Source: Coriaria nepalensis (lineage: Eukaryota; Streptophyta; Magnoliopsida; Cucurbitales; Coriariaceae). Taken from it: a stretch of DNA of 64,000 nucleotides. Where the stretch lies: positions 1,255,001 to 1,319,000 of the forward strand of contig CP114495.1 in NCBI GenBank assembly GCA_027186245.1, read 5' to 3'. Below are positions 26,955 through 38,172 of this stretch, piece after piece. The notes under the pieces were generated by a model, which searched no databases, was not told the DNA's origin, and saw only the letters and a list, made by a program, of their open reading frames with translations. Numbering within the stretch: position 1 is the first letter of the stretch; every line of letters starts with the position of its first letter. Both the position numbers and the translations under genes were made by a program.

Positions 26955-29387
26955 ATGCATCAGAAGAAATCTGAAGTCCAGATCGGAAAAGAAAGCAGCG
27001 GCATCTCTTCCGATTTCAACCCCACCTCACCTCTCCTCCTCTCTTCTTCCATCTCAATCCACCATCAAACCCAGCCTCAAGACGCTTCATCTCTCTTCCC
27101 ACCTTACCCATTCCCATTCCCATCTTCATCATCATCTTCTTCGACATCAAATCCTCAAGTCTTTATTCAAATCCCACCCCACCATGAACAAATCTCCCCT
27201 TCCCCTACTTCTTCCTCAACTCCTTACAAGCGTCCCCTCTTAACCCAACCCCACCACCACCAACACCACTCTTCTCCTCTCTCTCAGCCCCATAATCTGT
27301 ACAAACCGCCTCACAATCCAACCAACCCATCGCTATACTCCGCCACGATCGCTGCCAAGAGCGCCACCGTCAAAGCCATCCGCCGCCTAAAAAAAGTCCG
27401 CCGTTTCCGCGTCCATTTCCGCTTCATCCTCTTACTCTCTCTCCCCTTCTTCTTCTTCCTAGTCTCTCACCCTAGCCACTCCTTCCTCCTCGATTTCCTC
27501 TCCGCTTTCGCCTTCTCCGCCGCTCTCTTATTCTCCCTCAACCTAGCCGTCCCTCGCCTCCCCTCTATCCGCCTCTTCCTCTCCCGCTCCTTCCCAATCA
27601 AGCTCACCTCTCCATCTCGCATCTCTAAACCGCCTCTCCCTGTTTTCTGGTCAATTGGGTCTCGATCAAAGCTAGAAAAGAGATTGAATTCGGGTTGTTG
27701 GGTTCAAGTTTATAGCAACTGCGACGTTTATGAAGGCGAGTTTCATAAGGGGAAGTGTTCTGGAAGTGGGGTGTATTACTACTACATGAGTGGGAGATAT
27801 GAAGGTAATTGGGTTGACGGGAAGTATGACGGATATGGGGTCGAGACGTGGGCCAGGGGTAGTAGATATAGGGGGCAGTATAGGCAAGGGCTTAGGCATG
27901 GATTTGGAGTTTATAGATTTTATACAGGGGATGTTTATGCGGGCGAATGGTTGAATGGGCAGAGTCATGGTTCTGGAATTCATACTTGTGATGATGGGAG
28001 CCGATATGTTGGTGAATTCAAGTGGGGTGTTAAGCATGGCCTTGGTCACTACCATTTCAGGTAGTGTTTTTGCCTTTTTGATTTATAAGGAGCTGTTTTT
28101 GGTTTTGGATATTGTGAATTCGACCTTGAATGATCTGAAATTTCTAGTTATTTGCTGTTTCTTATACAAAATTTGGTTAGCTTGAGCTTTGATATTGCAG
28201 CCTTATTAGATGGAATATGAATTAGTTTAAGGTGGTTGTTTGTTCTATTCTGCTTAATTAGTAAGATTAGATTAGATTAGGAAAGAATTGGGATAAGATT
28301 CAGATCTCTATTGATTGTAGATAGGGTGTAATGGGTGCAATTACAGAGGAATATAGGACGTAGGCAGCGATTCTTCTATAGTCGTACTTCGAGATTGCCA
28401 TTTCCTTTTGACGGTTTATTTAGAAATTAGAATAATCTTTTAGACACAATTGAATTTCTCAATATCTCGTTTCTTTCGAATCCATGGGAAACAATTTTTT
28501 ATCATGAAACATACCATGCATATTGCTGTTTTCTGGTTCACTTGGTGATGACTTGTTTGTGATTTAGACTTTAAAATATTACTAATTTTCATTCTGAACT
28601 CTCACAGTATGAATGATTTCTTCTCTTGAAAGAGTACTTATGCGACATTATGCATTTTTCCAATTTTCTCTCTTCAGCTGGATAACAAGACTGTTGTTGT
28701 TGTTGTGTGTTTTTTTTTCCCAATATATAATTAAATAAAAATATATAGAAATAGGGACACTTATGCGGGTGAGTACTTTGCGGACAAGATGCATGGTTTT
28801 GGGGTGTATCGATTTGCAAATGGGCACCGCTATGAAGGGGCATGGCATGAGGGAAGAAGGCAAGGCATTGGAATGTACACTTTCCGTAATGGGGAGACTC
28901 AATCTGGTCACTGGGAAAATGGAGTTCTCGACATTCCTAGCACTGAGAGCACTGTTTATCCCGTTTCCCCTGTTGCTGTCTATCATTCTAAAGTCCTCAA
29001 TGCTGTCCAGGTACTTCACCTCCCCCAACTTTTCGGCTTTTGATATCATGCTATTTTGTGGGTGTTAAAACTGATAGGTGAACTTAATTTTAGGCAACCC
29101 ATTGTAGGTTTTGCGCATCACGTTACAATAACAACTTTATATATATAGGTATTCAATTTACTAAATTGTAATGGATTTTTTTGTTAAAAATCTCTTTTAA
29201 TTAATAGGAAGCAAGAAGAGCGGCTGAGAAGGCATATGATGTGGCGAAGGTGGATGAAAGGGTGAACAAGGCAGTTATGGCGGCAAATGAGGCGGCCAAT
29301 TCTGCCAGAGTGGCAGCAGTTAAGGCTGTTCAAAAGAAAATCCATCCCAACAGTAACAATGGCAATATCCCTATCCCAGCTGTGTGA
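26955..29387 (+). CDS. MORN-repeat membrane protein
   Basis: Plant proteins of this type are often labelled SET7/9-like because of their MORN repeats, but no SET domain is present here. Three exons, 26955-28060, 28749-29010 and 29208-29387, give 515 aa. The N-terminal 120 residues are Ser/Pro/His-rich and probably disordered. A basic patch (about 135-152) precedes hydrophobic segments at about 155-205 that look like a membrane hairpin. About seven MORN repeats follow from residue 255 to 430, such as YEGEFHKGKCSGSGVY and YEGNWVDGKYDGYGV. The C-terminus (EARRAAEKAYDVAKVDERVN) is an Ala-rich helix. MORN arrays commonly bind membranes or phosphoinositides. Start: ATG 26955; an in-frame TTG extension at 26910 is not used. 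A further exon-like block at 29888 may be an alternative end. Confidence 0.9.
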
Positions 29388-29887
29388 GTGACATGACATC
29401 ATCACTCCCTTTTTGCATCAACTCCTTTATTTTATTCGTATATCCAACACACGGTAGATGATAGAGCAGTCCGAGGAAAATCATACCCAAGAGATATGTG
29501 ACTAGACGAGGTCATATAGTGAAGTTGAAGACCAGGTTTAGAAGAAGAACAGGGGCAAGTGAAAATTGACATCTTCTTACAACCTTTTTTTAACTTTTTG
29601 TTTAATGCCTTTTCCTGTTAGCCTCAGGTTTTTGTAGAAAGATGAGGTCTTTTTCTTAGAGGTAAGCTAAGTGGTGGTTGTAGCTGAGGAGGGTGAAATA
29701 ATCAATCCCCATTTCTTTCTTCAGTTTCTTGTATGAATTTGCTGGTGCCATAACATTGATAAAAGAATGTTCCCTTTTTTGGTTGAGTATGTGTATATAT
29801 ATACACACACACATATATATATATATATATAAAATAGTGGATTGTAGATGAAAATGTACCCTTTTCTTTTTGATATGCTGTTTAGAG

Positions 29888-29977
29888 AAAGGCGGTAGGT
29901 ATACAGGGGTGAACACGGTTAGTGCCGCTACCGTTCGGAGCACTATTCGAAGGCTCCTGGAGAAGACCAGGAGTTAA
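29888..29977 (+). other. Orphan exon-like segment downstream of the MORN gene
   Basis: After a pyrimidine-rich tract ending in tgtttagag there is an open frame encoding KGGRYTGVNTVSAATVRSTI then RRLLEKTRS and TAA. Base composition is GC-richer and non-repetitive, unlike the flanks. Joining CCA GCT at 29381 (weak donor gtgtga) to this block would be in frame and would replace the final valine of the MORN protein by a basic tail. It may instead belong to an unseen gene or be a relic. Confidence 0.25.
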
Positions 29978-31370
29978 ACAACTTAGATTTGTTATTAACA
30001 TGTTGCTTTTTGTCCTTCCCTCTTTAGTTACTATCCTTTAATCGAAGAATTGAAGATTTCGAACCGGATTCTCTCTCTGATTTTGATAATGCAAACATGA
30101 ATTATGTGTTTGGTGTTATTTTAACGATGTTGGATCAAATTTTGTGTCATGGTTCCTAAATCAACATTTTCTGAAACATGGGTTTTGTAAATTGACAAAG
30201 AATGTTTAAGCTCAAGCTCCTTTCACAAAAATAGTCCAAGAAAATTGGCTATATATTCTCGTTAACACATGCTTTACGTGAAGATCATATTTTAGATTAA
30301 ATTCAAGTATAAAATAATTTGCTTATAAAAATGCGATTGAGTTCACCTACTAGTTCATATATATATATATATATATATTGGTTAGTTTGAGCTTAGGCTA
30401 AAACATTCAAACTCCAATATCTTTGGGAGAATTTATTATGTATACTCGACTAATAAAGAAGATACGAGATTTATATAATAATTTTAGATATGATTAATCT
30501 AAGAATTTCTTTATTTTTGGATTTAAAATATTAATTTATATTTAATTTAAATTATATAAGTCTGAATCGATTTTGATGCATAATTAAGATCGAATAAAAA
30601 TTCATCACAATCGTTAATCATTTCACATAAAAATATAATATACAAATCATATAATATATGATATATCAAAAAATTAACGATTGTTATTTATTTTTTATTT
30701 AATAATAATAAATTAAAATTAATTTGAATTAAATTTAAATTCATAAAATATTAATATAATATATAAAATTAATATATAAGATTAAGAAAATCGAGCTATT
30801 TATAAAATAATTAACTTAATAATTTCTTTATTTTTGTGATAGAATATTATTAATTTAATCCATTATAACAGTAAAAACAGTAAAATAGCACCTTGTGAGT
30901 TGTTGTTGAAAGAAGCGTAGGAGGTTGCAAAATTTTTTGTTTTGAAGAATGAGGTTAGTTTGGAATGCCGGTTTGCATGGAGGGGCCCACACGAAAAACT
31001 GTAACTACTCGTCTATATTATAACAAAAGGAATAAATAAATATATATATATAAATAATATGGAAATTCCGACCTAAACTAACATACTGCCCAAGTTGCGT
31101 GACTGCTCAACACTAGTCCCTAATTACGGCCAATGCCATTATCCATTTTTCCTACATACTTCAGAAAAAAATAAATAAACCAGTGGGTATTTCTGTAAAT
31201 TCACATGGTATAAAAACAGAAGAAAAGGAGGAGAGAAAGAGAGAGGAGCAGGGGCCATGGAGTGACAGTGCGGATCGAGCAGTTGAGGGATCAGACAGAA
31301 TAAATAAAATAAAATAAAAATATGGAAATTATGACTGGGCCCCACCGTGACGGAAAATCTCACTAATAGC

Positions 31371-31396
31371 CTCTCTCTCTCTCTCTCTCTCTCTCT
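31371..31396. repeat. (CT)n microsatellite
   Basis: Thirteen CT units in the bHLH upstream region. Confidence 0.85.
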
Positions 31397-31433
31397 AAAA
31401 AGTTGGGGGAGTTCTTCTTCAGCTTTCAGTGCC

Positions 31434-31434
31434 T

Positions 31435-31474
<40 letters not shown>
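31434..31474. repeat. Compound (TC)n(TA)n microsatellite
   Basis: About 14 TC units passing directly into TA units; second CT tract upstream of the bHLH gene. Confidence 0.85.
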
Positions 31475-31475
<1 letters not shown>

Positions 31476-31935
31476 GTGTATACGTATACGGAATGGCAAA
31501 CAGACAGTCGTTTATACGGTGAGCGAAATCTCAGCCTCCCCTGATTCTTCCTTCTGATCATTTTCCTTGTAATAAACCTCTTGATAGCTAACTAATCTTC
31601 TTCCTCTACTTATAGCCAACTTTATATATATATATATATGTATGTTTACTATGTATGTGACTGTGTATGTGTGCAGGATTCAGACCGCCATTAGAACAGA
31701 GAGAAGGTAAAAGGTAATGTTGATTTTCTTGTCGCTTTATTTTGATCAAAGTTCTTTTACGTTTCAGGACGTGGTTTTATTCTGTACGAAAATTGTTTCA
31801 GCTTTTTCACTTGATTTCGTCTTTTAGTTCTTTATCTGTTTTGTTCGAAATGCGCTTTATTCAGAGAGAGAGATATCCTCCTCAGGCTCGAAAAAATCAG
31901 CAGTCTGCTACTGACTAGGAGCAAAGAAGGAGGAA

Positions 31936-34034
31936 ATGTACGAAGAAGAATCATCGGCTTGTTTTGACCGGCCAGATCAAGGTGAAGTAGCAGCTCATGA
32001 AGCTGCGACAATGGCGGATATTAGTAATACCTTCTCCTCACAAACTGATATAGATCCTAACACTATCATAGCTTCCTTTCCTCCACCACCACCTCCACTG
32101 TCGCCGCTCATGGCGGCAGCTAGTGCCCCAAACAGCCTCAACAACAGCTTCGAAGAGAATTTGACCTTATCTATGGAAGAACTCTCCTACCATTATAACT
32201 ATAATAACAACAATAATAATAATTATAACAACAATAATAATAATGATGATCATATTCTCTCTCACCACCACCATGAACTAGAAAATCATCATCAACCCAT
32301 GGGAATGGAATTTCACAATGATCAAACTAACTGGGTGGACCCCACTGATACTCATCACCTTTATCATAATCAGGATGCTTATAATCAGATGCAGGAAATG
32401 GATGATTTCCATCATAATAATCTTCATCTTCATCAAGAACAACAGGAGATGCAGCAGCAATTTTCTGAATCTATGGCCTATCCACCTGCTCCAGACCTTC
32501 TTAATCTCTTCAACTTACCCAGATCATGCTCAACCCCATCTTCTCTCTTACCCAACCCATCTATTTCCTTATCCAACCCTTTCTATCACGACCCACTTCT
32601 CCATTTGAACCTTCCTCCACAACCTCCATTGTTCAAGGAGCTGTTTCAGTCCTTGCCTCATGGCTATGGCTTGTCTGCTGCAGCTAATTCTTCAAGAGGG
32701 GGTGGTAAAGGTGGGACCCTGTTTGGGGATCAGGAAAATCATGAGAGGGAAGGGAGTGGAGGTCATGTTTATGAAGATGGAGACATTGGAAATGGGGTTT
32801 TGGAATTCACTAGGGAAATTGCAGATTGTATGGGAAAAAGAAGAAGAAATCGGAAAGTCACTAAACATTTTACTACTGAGAGGCAGAGAAGAGTTCAATT
32901 GAAAGATAAATATGAGGTCTTAAAGAGCTTAGTCCCTAGCCCCAGTAAGGTATCTACAAATTTGTTGAACAAATTAATCAGTACTTGCTTATTATGGTAT
33001 GGGTTTCTATATTTTCCCCAACAAATCTCTCTTGGAACCTAGTTTTCTAACTTGCTAAGTAAGCCATTTTTTTCTGGGTCTATTTGCATGTTTAAGGTAT
33101 TTTACAATTTCATTGCCTAAACTTTATTACCTGTTTTTTTTTTTTTTTTGGAAGGTTTATTTAATTTTGCATTTTCATGTTAATATACATGTAAACTGGA
33201 GTTTGTGTAAGCTGCATTCCTAGCTTAGATTAACATTCAGTTAAGCTCTACAGTCTTGTTCGATCCAAACAAAATCTTAGATCCAAAATTTTAGAAGTTG
33301 ATATGGAATTGAGTCAAGTTTGCTATATGGGTGCTAGAATAGTTTGATTAATGGTTGCTGGGTTTTTATGTACACGTGTCACCAAATTAGAGTGACAGAG
33401 CTTCAATTGTGGGAGATGCAATTGGCCACATCAAGGAGCTATTAAGAACAGTGGAGGAGCTGAAATTACAGGTTCAGGAGAAAAGATGTAGCAGAGAGAG
33501 AAGAAAGTGGAAGAAGGGAGATCAAAATAATCATGATCAAGATCAGCCTTCATTGGATGCTGTTGGAGAAGATCAGAGCTTGGATGTGAAGCCAAACGGA
33601 GGAGATCCGGATCATCATCATTCTTACAACCTGAGAAGCTCTTGGCTTCAAAGAAAGTCAAAAGACACAGAGGTTGATGTTAGAATCATAGATGATGAAG
33701 TGACCATAAAACTTGTTCAGAGGAAGATCAATTGCCTGTTGCTTGTTTCCAAAGTGCTCGACGATCTTCATCTTGATCTTCATCATGTTGCTGGTGGGCA
33801 CATCGGTGACTATTACAGCTTCTTGTTCAACACCAAGGTAAGAAAACCCAGATCCTCATTTTGATCAATTTTTATTAAAAAAATGAAAAAAAATTTGATT
33901 TTTTAAGTTGATCTTCTTTTTTGCAGATATATGAAGGAACTTCTGTTTATGCAAGTGCCATCGCTAACAAGCTGATTGAGGTTGTGGATAAACAGCATTC
34001 ATCAAGCACTCCACCTGCTAGTGCTGCTTATTGA
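31936..34034 (+). CDS. bHLH transcription factor, bHLH10/89/91 (EAT1-like) tapetum type
   Basis: Nuclear E-box-binding protein; this subgroup acts with DYT1/AMS in anther tapetum development. Exons 31936-32949, 33391-33837 and 33927-34034 give 522 aa. The N-terminus MYEEESSACFD matches the subgroup as I remember it. A region near residues 93-105 is almost pure Asn/Tyr, encoded by an (AAT/AAC) run. The basic helix begins at about 310 (HFTTERQRRVQLKDKYEVLKS) and the second helix follows the splice (SDRASIVGDAIGHIKELL). An ACT-like C-terminal dimerisation part contains VDVRIIDDEVTIKLVQ and LHHVAGGHIGDYYSFLFNTK. The splice at PSK|SDRAS uses acceptor aaattag|AGT. Last exon ends HSSSTPPASAAY. Confidence 0.92.
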
Positions 34035-34944
34035 TGATGTGAGGGTAACTGTTTCCCTAGAGAGCAAGCAACAATGGCGGGTTGGGTTTAATTAAAGTTG
34101 TTACAAGCTTACTATTAACTGTTAGAATCTAAAGTTTAGGGAAAAAGAGGCGAGGATGATTCGCTGGTTTTAGATTAAGCTATAATTGAGATCATTTTCA
34201 ACCTTTTAGTTATCACTCTTATTACACAACTCATTATACATCTTCTACACATGATTTGGATGCTTCCTATATTCAATGATTTTGAATAGTTAAATGAATC
34301 TTAATGGGCCATGGGCTGGGCAATGCTTGGTCCAGAGTATAATTGACCTTTTGTTCAATCTTAACTTTATAATTATTAGTAAAAATATATGATCCCTCTT
34401 AACTTTATATATCTATAATATATTAATTATGTATGTGAAATGAACTTGCTGAACCATCCATCAATGAGGCATCTATCTTTGACGCTTTCAAAAAAAAAAA
34501 AAAAATAATAATATATATATATATATGTATTGGCAGTGAGGGAAACAACAGAACATCATCAGAAAAACAGAAGAAATCCCACTTGTTTGGGAGAAAATCG
34601 GATTTGATGAACGTTAAGGGGTCTAAAAAAAAAAAAAAATTATTCTTTTCAAAATCTCCTATTGAACTCTGTTCTTGCTTTCTTTCCTCTGTTTTTGGCT
34701 TCTATATTTTTATCATCTTCTTCTCAAGAGTACAAGTTTCAGAGAGAATTCCCAGAAAATGGCTTATGGAAAGACCTCGATTGGTTCTTCTACGTATGTC
34801 CTAATTCCTATCCATCCCTTCCTCTCTATCTAGTTCCATTTATTGGAATCAGCTCCAAGTTTTGAAATCACTGCCAAGTTGAAAACTTAAGTTTTTTGGG
34901 TTGGTTTTCTAAATCAACACCCTCTAGTGATCTGCAAGTCAAGA
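34035..34944. other. Spacer between bHLH gene and NPH3 pseudogene
   Basis: bHLH 3' UTR followed by AT-rich DNA with A- and TA-runs at 34489-34525 and A14 at 34626-34639. A plus-strand hydrophobic frame at 34662-34865 is probably leader sequence of the dead gene; no start codon links it to the BTB exon. Confidence 0.45.
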
Positions 34945-36759
34945 TACATGGAGTTCCCTTGAAGCTGAACAAGGTAATAGCTGAACTTCTCTGTTTTTTT
35001 TTTGGCATCTCTTTTACTCTTTTTTTGGTTCATGAACAAGTTTCTTGTGTTATATATATGTAGGAGCTTCTAATAGCGAAGTCAGGAACGATATCTTCTC
35101 TAGTAAAAGATCATTCAGAAGAAGATCTAATCCACTTCTTCAAAACCTTACCAACCAGCCCGGAAACATTCGAGCTCGTAGCTAGATTCTGCCATGGCTT
35201 GGAGACACAAATATCCATTGAAAACGCGATCCCTTTGTCCTACTTAGCTCATTATCTCCAAATGGCAGAATCTCAAGTAAAGACTAAATAGTTGAACTAA
35301 TTTTCTATCGGTTCAAACTTTATGATAATTAGTAGCTTAATATGATCTCAAAGTTAAGATCTTGAGTTCAAATCACGATGCTCATCCTTTTGTTATTTTT
35401 GCATGTGATATGCTTCTTGAGCTTCTCGAGTTCAAATAGTTTCCTATCGGTTCGTCCTTTTAGAACAATAAGTCACTTAACATCTCATTCCCCCAAACAA
35501 CCTTTTAACTCAATCCCCCACCTTCATCCAAGACAGAATATTCCCTAGTAGAGGCATTTATCGAGATAATCATATCGAATGTCATAAGTAATCCTCTGCT
35601 TCTAGACAATGAAATGGGTTATGGGCCTAATAATAATACAAGGAGGAAACTATTTGTTCTGGAAAGCAAATTGGAAGACTTATTCACATTGTCTTTACAC
35701 CTCTATGAACCAACCATTTCTACGATGATTCAACGAGGCGTCCCGTTAGAATACATAGCACGGTCGATCTGTAAATATGTGAAGAAATGGGTGTTTTTGT
35801 AGGGAAAACAGGGAGAAAATATGACCGAAGAAAAACAAGTTATAGAAGTTATAGAGAAGCTTATGCCTAATGAAAATGGACTATTCCCGTGCACATTTCT
35901 ATTTGAAATGCTACGATTTTCAATCCTCCTAGAAGCTTCTAATGAATGTAGAAATAGGTTGGAGATAAGGATCGGAAAACAGCTCGATCAAGCTACAGTT
36001 AGTGACTTGTTAAGCCCAACTCAAGGCTATGCTAAGGAGCTTCAATATGATATAGATTGTGTCACTCGGATTTTAAAGAACTTCTACTCAACTTTCAATG
36101 ATTCAAACATATCTTGAGTGATTTTGGTAGCGGAACTTACGGAAGAGTTCTTAGCGGAGATTTCTAGAGACGTGGATTGGAAGATGAGTACTGTCATCTC
36201 ATTGGCTGACATGGCAGTTTCAGCATCTATCGGGATATAACAGAGCTCCGACGGGATTTATCAGGCGGTTAATATCCTTTTAGACAAGCACAGATTCTTA
36301 ATGGAATCCGAGGTAGATAAGAGTATGTTAAGTGCTTGATTGTCAAAGGATGTCTAGTGAAGCATGTGAGCGTGCGGCAAAGAATGAACGGATCCCGTTG
36401 AAAGTTAAATTTAGTTCAGGTGTTGTTTGCTGTGCAATTGCAGTTACAGGATTCGGTTACGGAGGTGCGGGACCCAGGGGATCACATGGAGGAGGCAGCT
36501 AAAGAGGGCATTGTGATGAGTGAGATGGAGAAGATGAGCAGTACGATGATGGAGCTTGAGAGGGACTGTTATAGGATGAAGAAAGAGATTGAGAGTAGTT
36601 GTCAACAACATAAACGGGAAAAAAAGGAAAGAGAGGGCTAGTGTTTGGAGAGAGATGAAGAGGAAATTTGGGTGCATGACTAGTACTAGCGTTGAGGTTT
36701 CAAATTGCAATTGCCAAGTGAAAAAAAGGGTCAAGATTCATCCTAAATCATCATCTTAG
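34945..36759 (+). pseudogene. BTB/POZ-NPH3 domain gene, decayed
   Basis: Copy of an NPH3/RPT2-type gene; intact members act as CUL3 adaptors in phototropic signalling. Identified pieces in order: BTB part SDLQVKIHGVPLKLNK | ELLIAKSGTISSLVKDHSEE, FFKTLPTSPETFELVARFC, then NPH3-domain blocks SLVEAFIEIIISNVISNPLL, RSICKYVKKWVF, VIEVIEKLMPNENGLFPCT, FLFEMLRFSILLEASNECRN, GKQLDQATVSDLL, DGIYQAVNILLDKHRFL, MSSEACERAAKNERIPLKV, and a tail WREMKRKFGCMTST. Lesions: no start codon; missing or scrambled sequence at 35275-35540; in-frame stops at 35800, 36115 and 36238; at least four frame changes between about 36330 and 36640. One splice (aag|gtaata ... gtag|GAG) is still perfect. Age moderate: many blocks remain recognisable. 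Confidence 0.9.
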
Positions 36760-37191
36760 TAATTATCTTTTGTACTATTCAAATTGCTTGTTTGATCGTT
36801 CAAACTGGTAAACCTTTTATGATGAATAAAGCTTTGTTTCGAAATAACCGATCGAACAGATGAGAAAGACAAGAAAGATCGAAACAAAGAGATGTTATGA
36901 TTATAATGGAAAAACAAACAAGAATGGCCATGTAAATGGTTTAAGCTTCCTTCATATTTTCCTTTTTCTGGCTCTCATGTAGTGCACAAATTCTTCTGTC
37001 TTCTCTTTGCCTAAAGGGTTCCTACAAGTACAAGTCATCTAACACCTTCTTCTTCATTCTGGTTGCTTTTAGCTCTTCTCTACTACAAAAAAGCTCCACT
37101 CCTCTCTAATTGCTTCCATGGTTTTTGATCAAACGCAATCCATGGCGCTTAGTAATATCAAGACAGGGCCAGGCCAGAAAACAATCATATA
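36760..37191. other. Convergent flanks, NPH3 pseudogene / two-TM gene
   Basis: No coding region supported; right part is likely the 3' UTR of the minus-strand two-TM protein gene. Confidence 0.5.
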
Positions 37192-37725
37192 TCAAGATGA
37201 AACTGACAACGTTAATGGCTGTTCACTTTCTGTAATACTCACAGAACTACCTTGCCTATCCTTACCCTGACTATCCCGTCCACCTCGACTGCTGCCACCA
37301 CCGGTTGCCCCTTCTGGTGGCTGCTGCTCGCTGCCTGCCACCACAACTCCTCCGAAATGGACTCTCTGGTTTCCGTCACCGGGAAAATGAACAGAGGATT
37401 CTACGCTTTTCCGATTTTTATCCGTTGTAGCAATTCCGATGCTCATGCTTGAAGGTGAGGCCGATCGGTTGCTGATGCTCATGTTTCTGGTGGGATTGGT
37501 ATCGAACCGGGTCGAGGCTGATTTAACGCAGCTATACAAATACAACAACAGCCAGAAGGCCCACGGGATCCCGATCAAGATCATCCCTACCAATGGAAAC
37601 CGCAGTGTGGTTTGTGTTTCTGGAAGGAAAATGTAAAGGCAGAGGAAAACTCCGCCGGATGCAATGCAGATGAAGATCATTCCTGTAATGAAATATATTC
37701 TCAGGTCTCCTTTTCTTTCCTCCAT
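37192..37725 (-). CDS. Plant two-helix transmembrane protein, function unknown
   Basis: Single exon, 177 aa. After a charged N-terminus (MEERKGDLR) come two hydrophobic helices, about residues 11-33 (YFITGMIFICIASGGVFLCL) and 44-66 (FPLVGMILIGIPWAFWLLLY), joined by a short loop LPETQTTLR. The remaining 110 residues are hydrophilic, with Ser/Gly-rich segments (GATGGGSSRGGRDSQG) and no known domain. The topology suggests a hairpin with both ends on one side, probably cytosolic. I chose ATG 37725 over the in-frame ATG at 37950 because the extension is a Lys-rich low-complexity stretch encoded by poly-A/T tracts and looks like 5' UTR. I recognise it as a plant-type uncharacterised protein but cannot assign a role. 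Confidence 0.75.
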   Translation of the reverse strand: MEERKGDLRIYFITGMIFICIASGGVFLCLYIFLPETQTTLRFPLVGMILIGIPWAFWLLLYLYSCVKSASTRFDTNPTRNMSISNRSASPSSMSIGIATTDKNRKSVESSVHFPGDGNQRVHFGGVVVAGSEQQPPEGATGGGSSRGGRDSQGKDRQGSSVSITESEQPLTLSVSS

Positions 37726-38172
37726 TAATGAATGTCCAAAAAGGAAGAACCAGAAAAGGAAAAAAAAAATTGATGATGTAGAGATGTAAACAGAAACCCT
37801 CCTTTTTCTTTCCTCCTTTAATTTTTTTTTTTTCTGATCCAATTTATTCTTTTTTTTTTTTTCTTGGAATCCAAAGGGAGCGCTCAAAGCGGAGCGTTGG
37901 TTGCTTTTTAAGTTGAGGCCTTGAGGTCTTGACGATAACCGTGAAACCAATGCTTATAAGTTTTTCTTATTAAATTAAATTAAATTAAATTAAATAATTA
38001 TTCAAAAAAAAAATATTTATATATATATAATAATAATGGTTCCTAATATGTTTAAACTGTATAACAAAAACACTGTTGAAAAAAAAAAAGAATTTATGGA
38101 GGAAAAAGGCATAAACTTCTCGGTTTCTCTCTCATGTATTGAACATAATCAGGCTGAATTATCTTACCAGCT
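37726..38172. other. Spacer upstream of two-TM gene, 3' flank of AASDH-like gene
   Basis: T-rich leader of the two-TM gene with homopolymer runs, an (AAATT)n tandem at about 37971-37996 and AT-rich DNA. No gene supported. Confidence 0.5.

Larger units (their letters stand above)
29388..31935. other. MORN 3' flank and bHLH promoter region
   Basis: Contains MORN 3' UTR, an orphan exon-like block (29888-29977), several (TA)n tracts (29813-29830, 30356-30380), a long AT-rich stretch (30420-30890) and, near the bHLH gene, two CT microsatellites. The splice-like agcttt/gtaatg context around 31690-31720 suggests a 5' UTR intron of the bHLH gene, unproven. Confidence 0.4.

Noticed and set aside
35340..35450. 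Possible tRNA B-box (gagttcaaatc)
   Set aside because: No matching A-box, acceptor stem or cloverleaf; it is repeated phrase material inside the NPH3 pseudogene.
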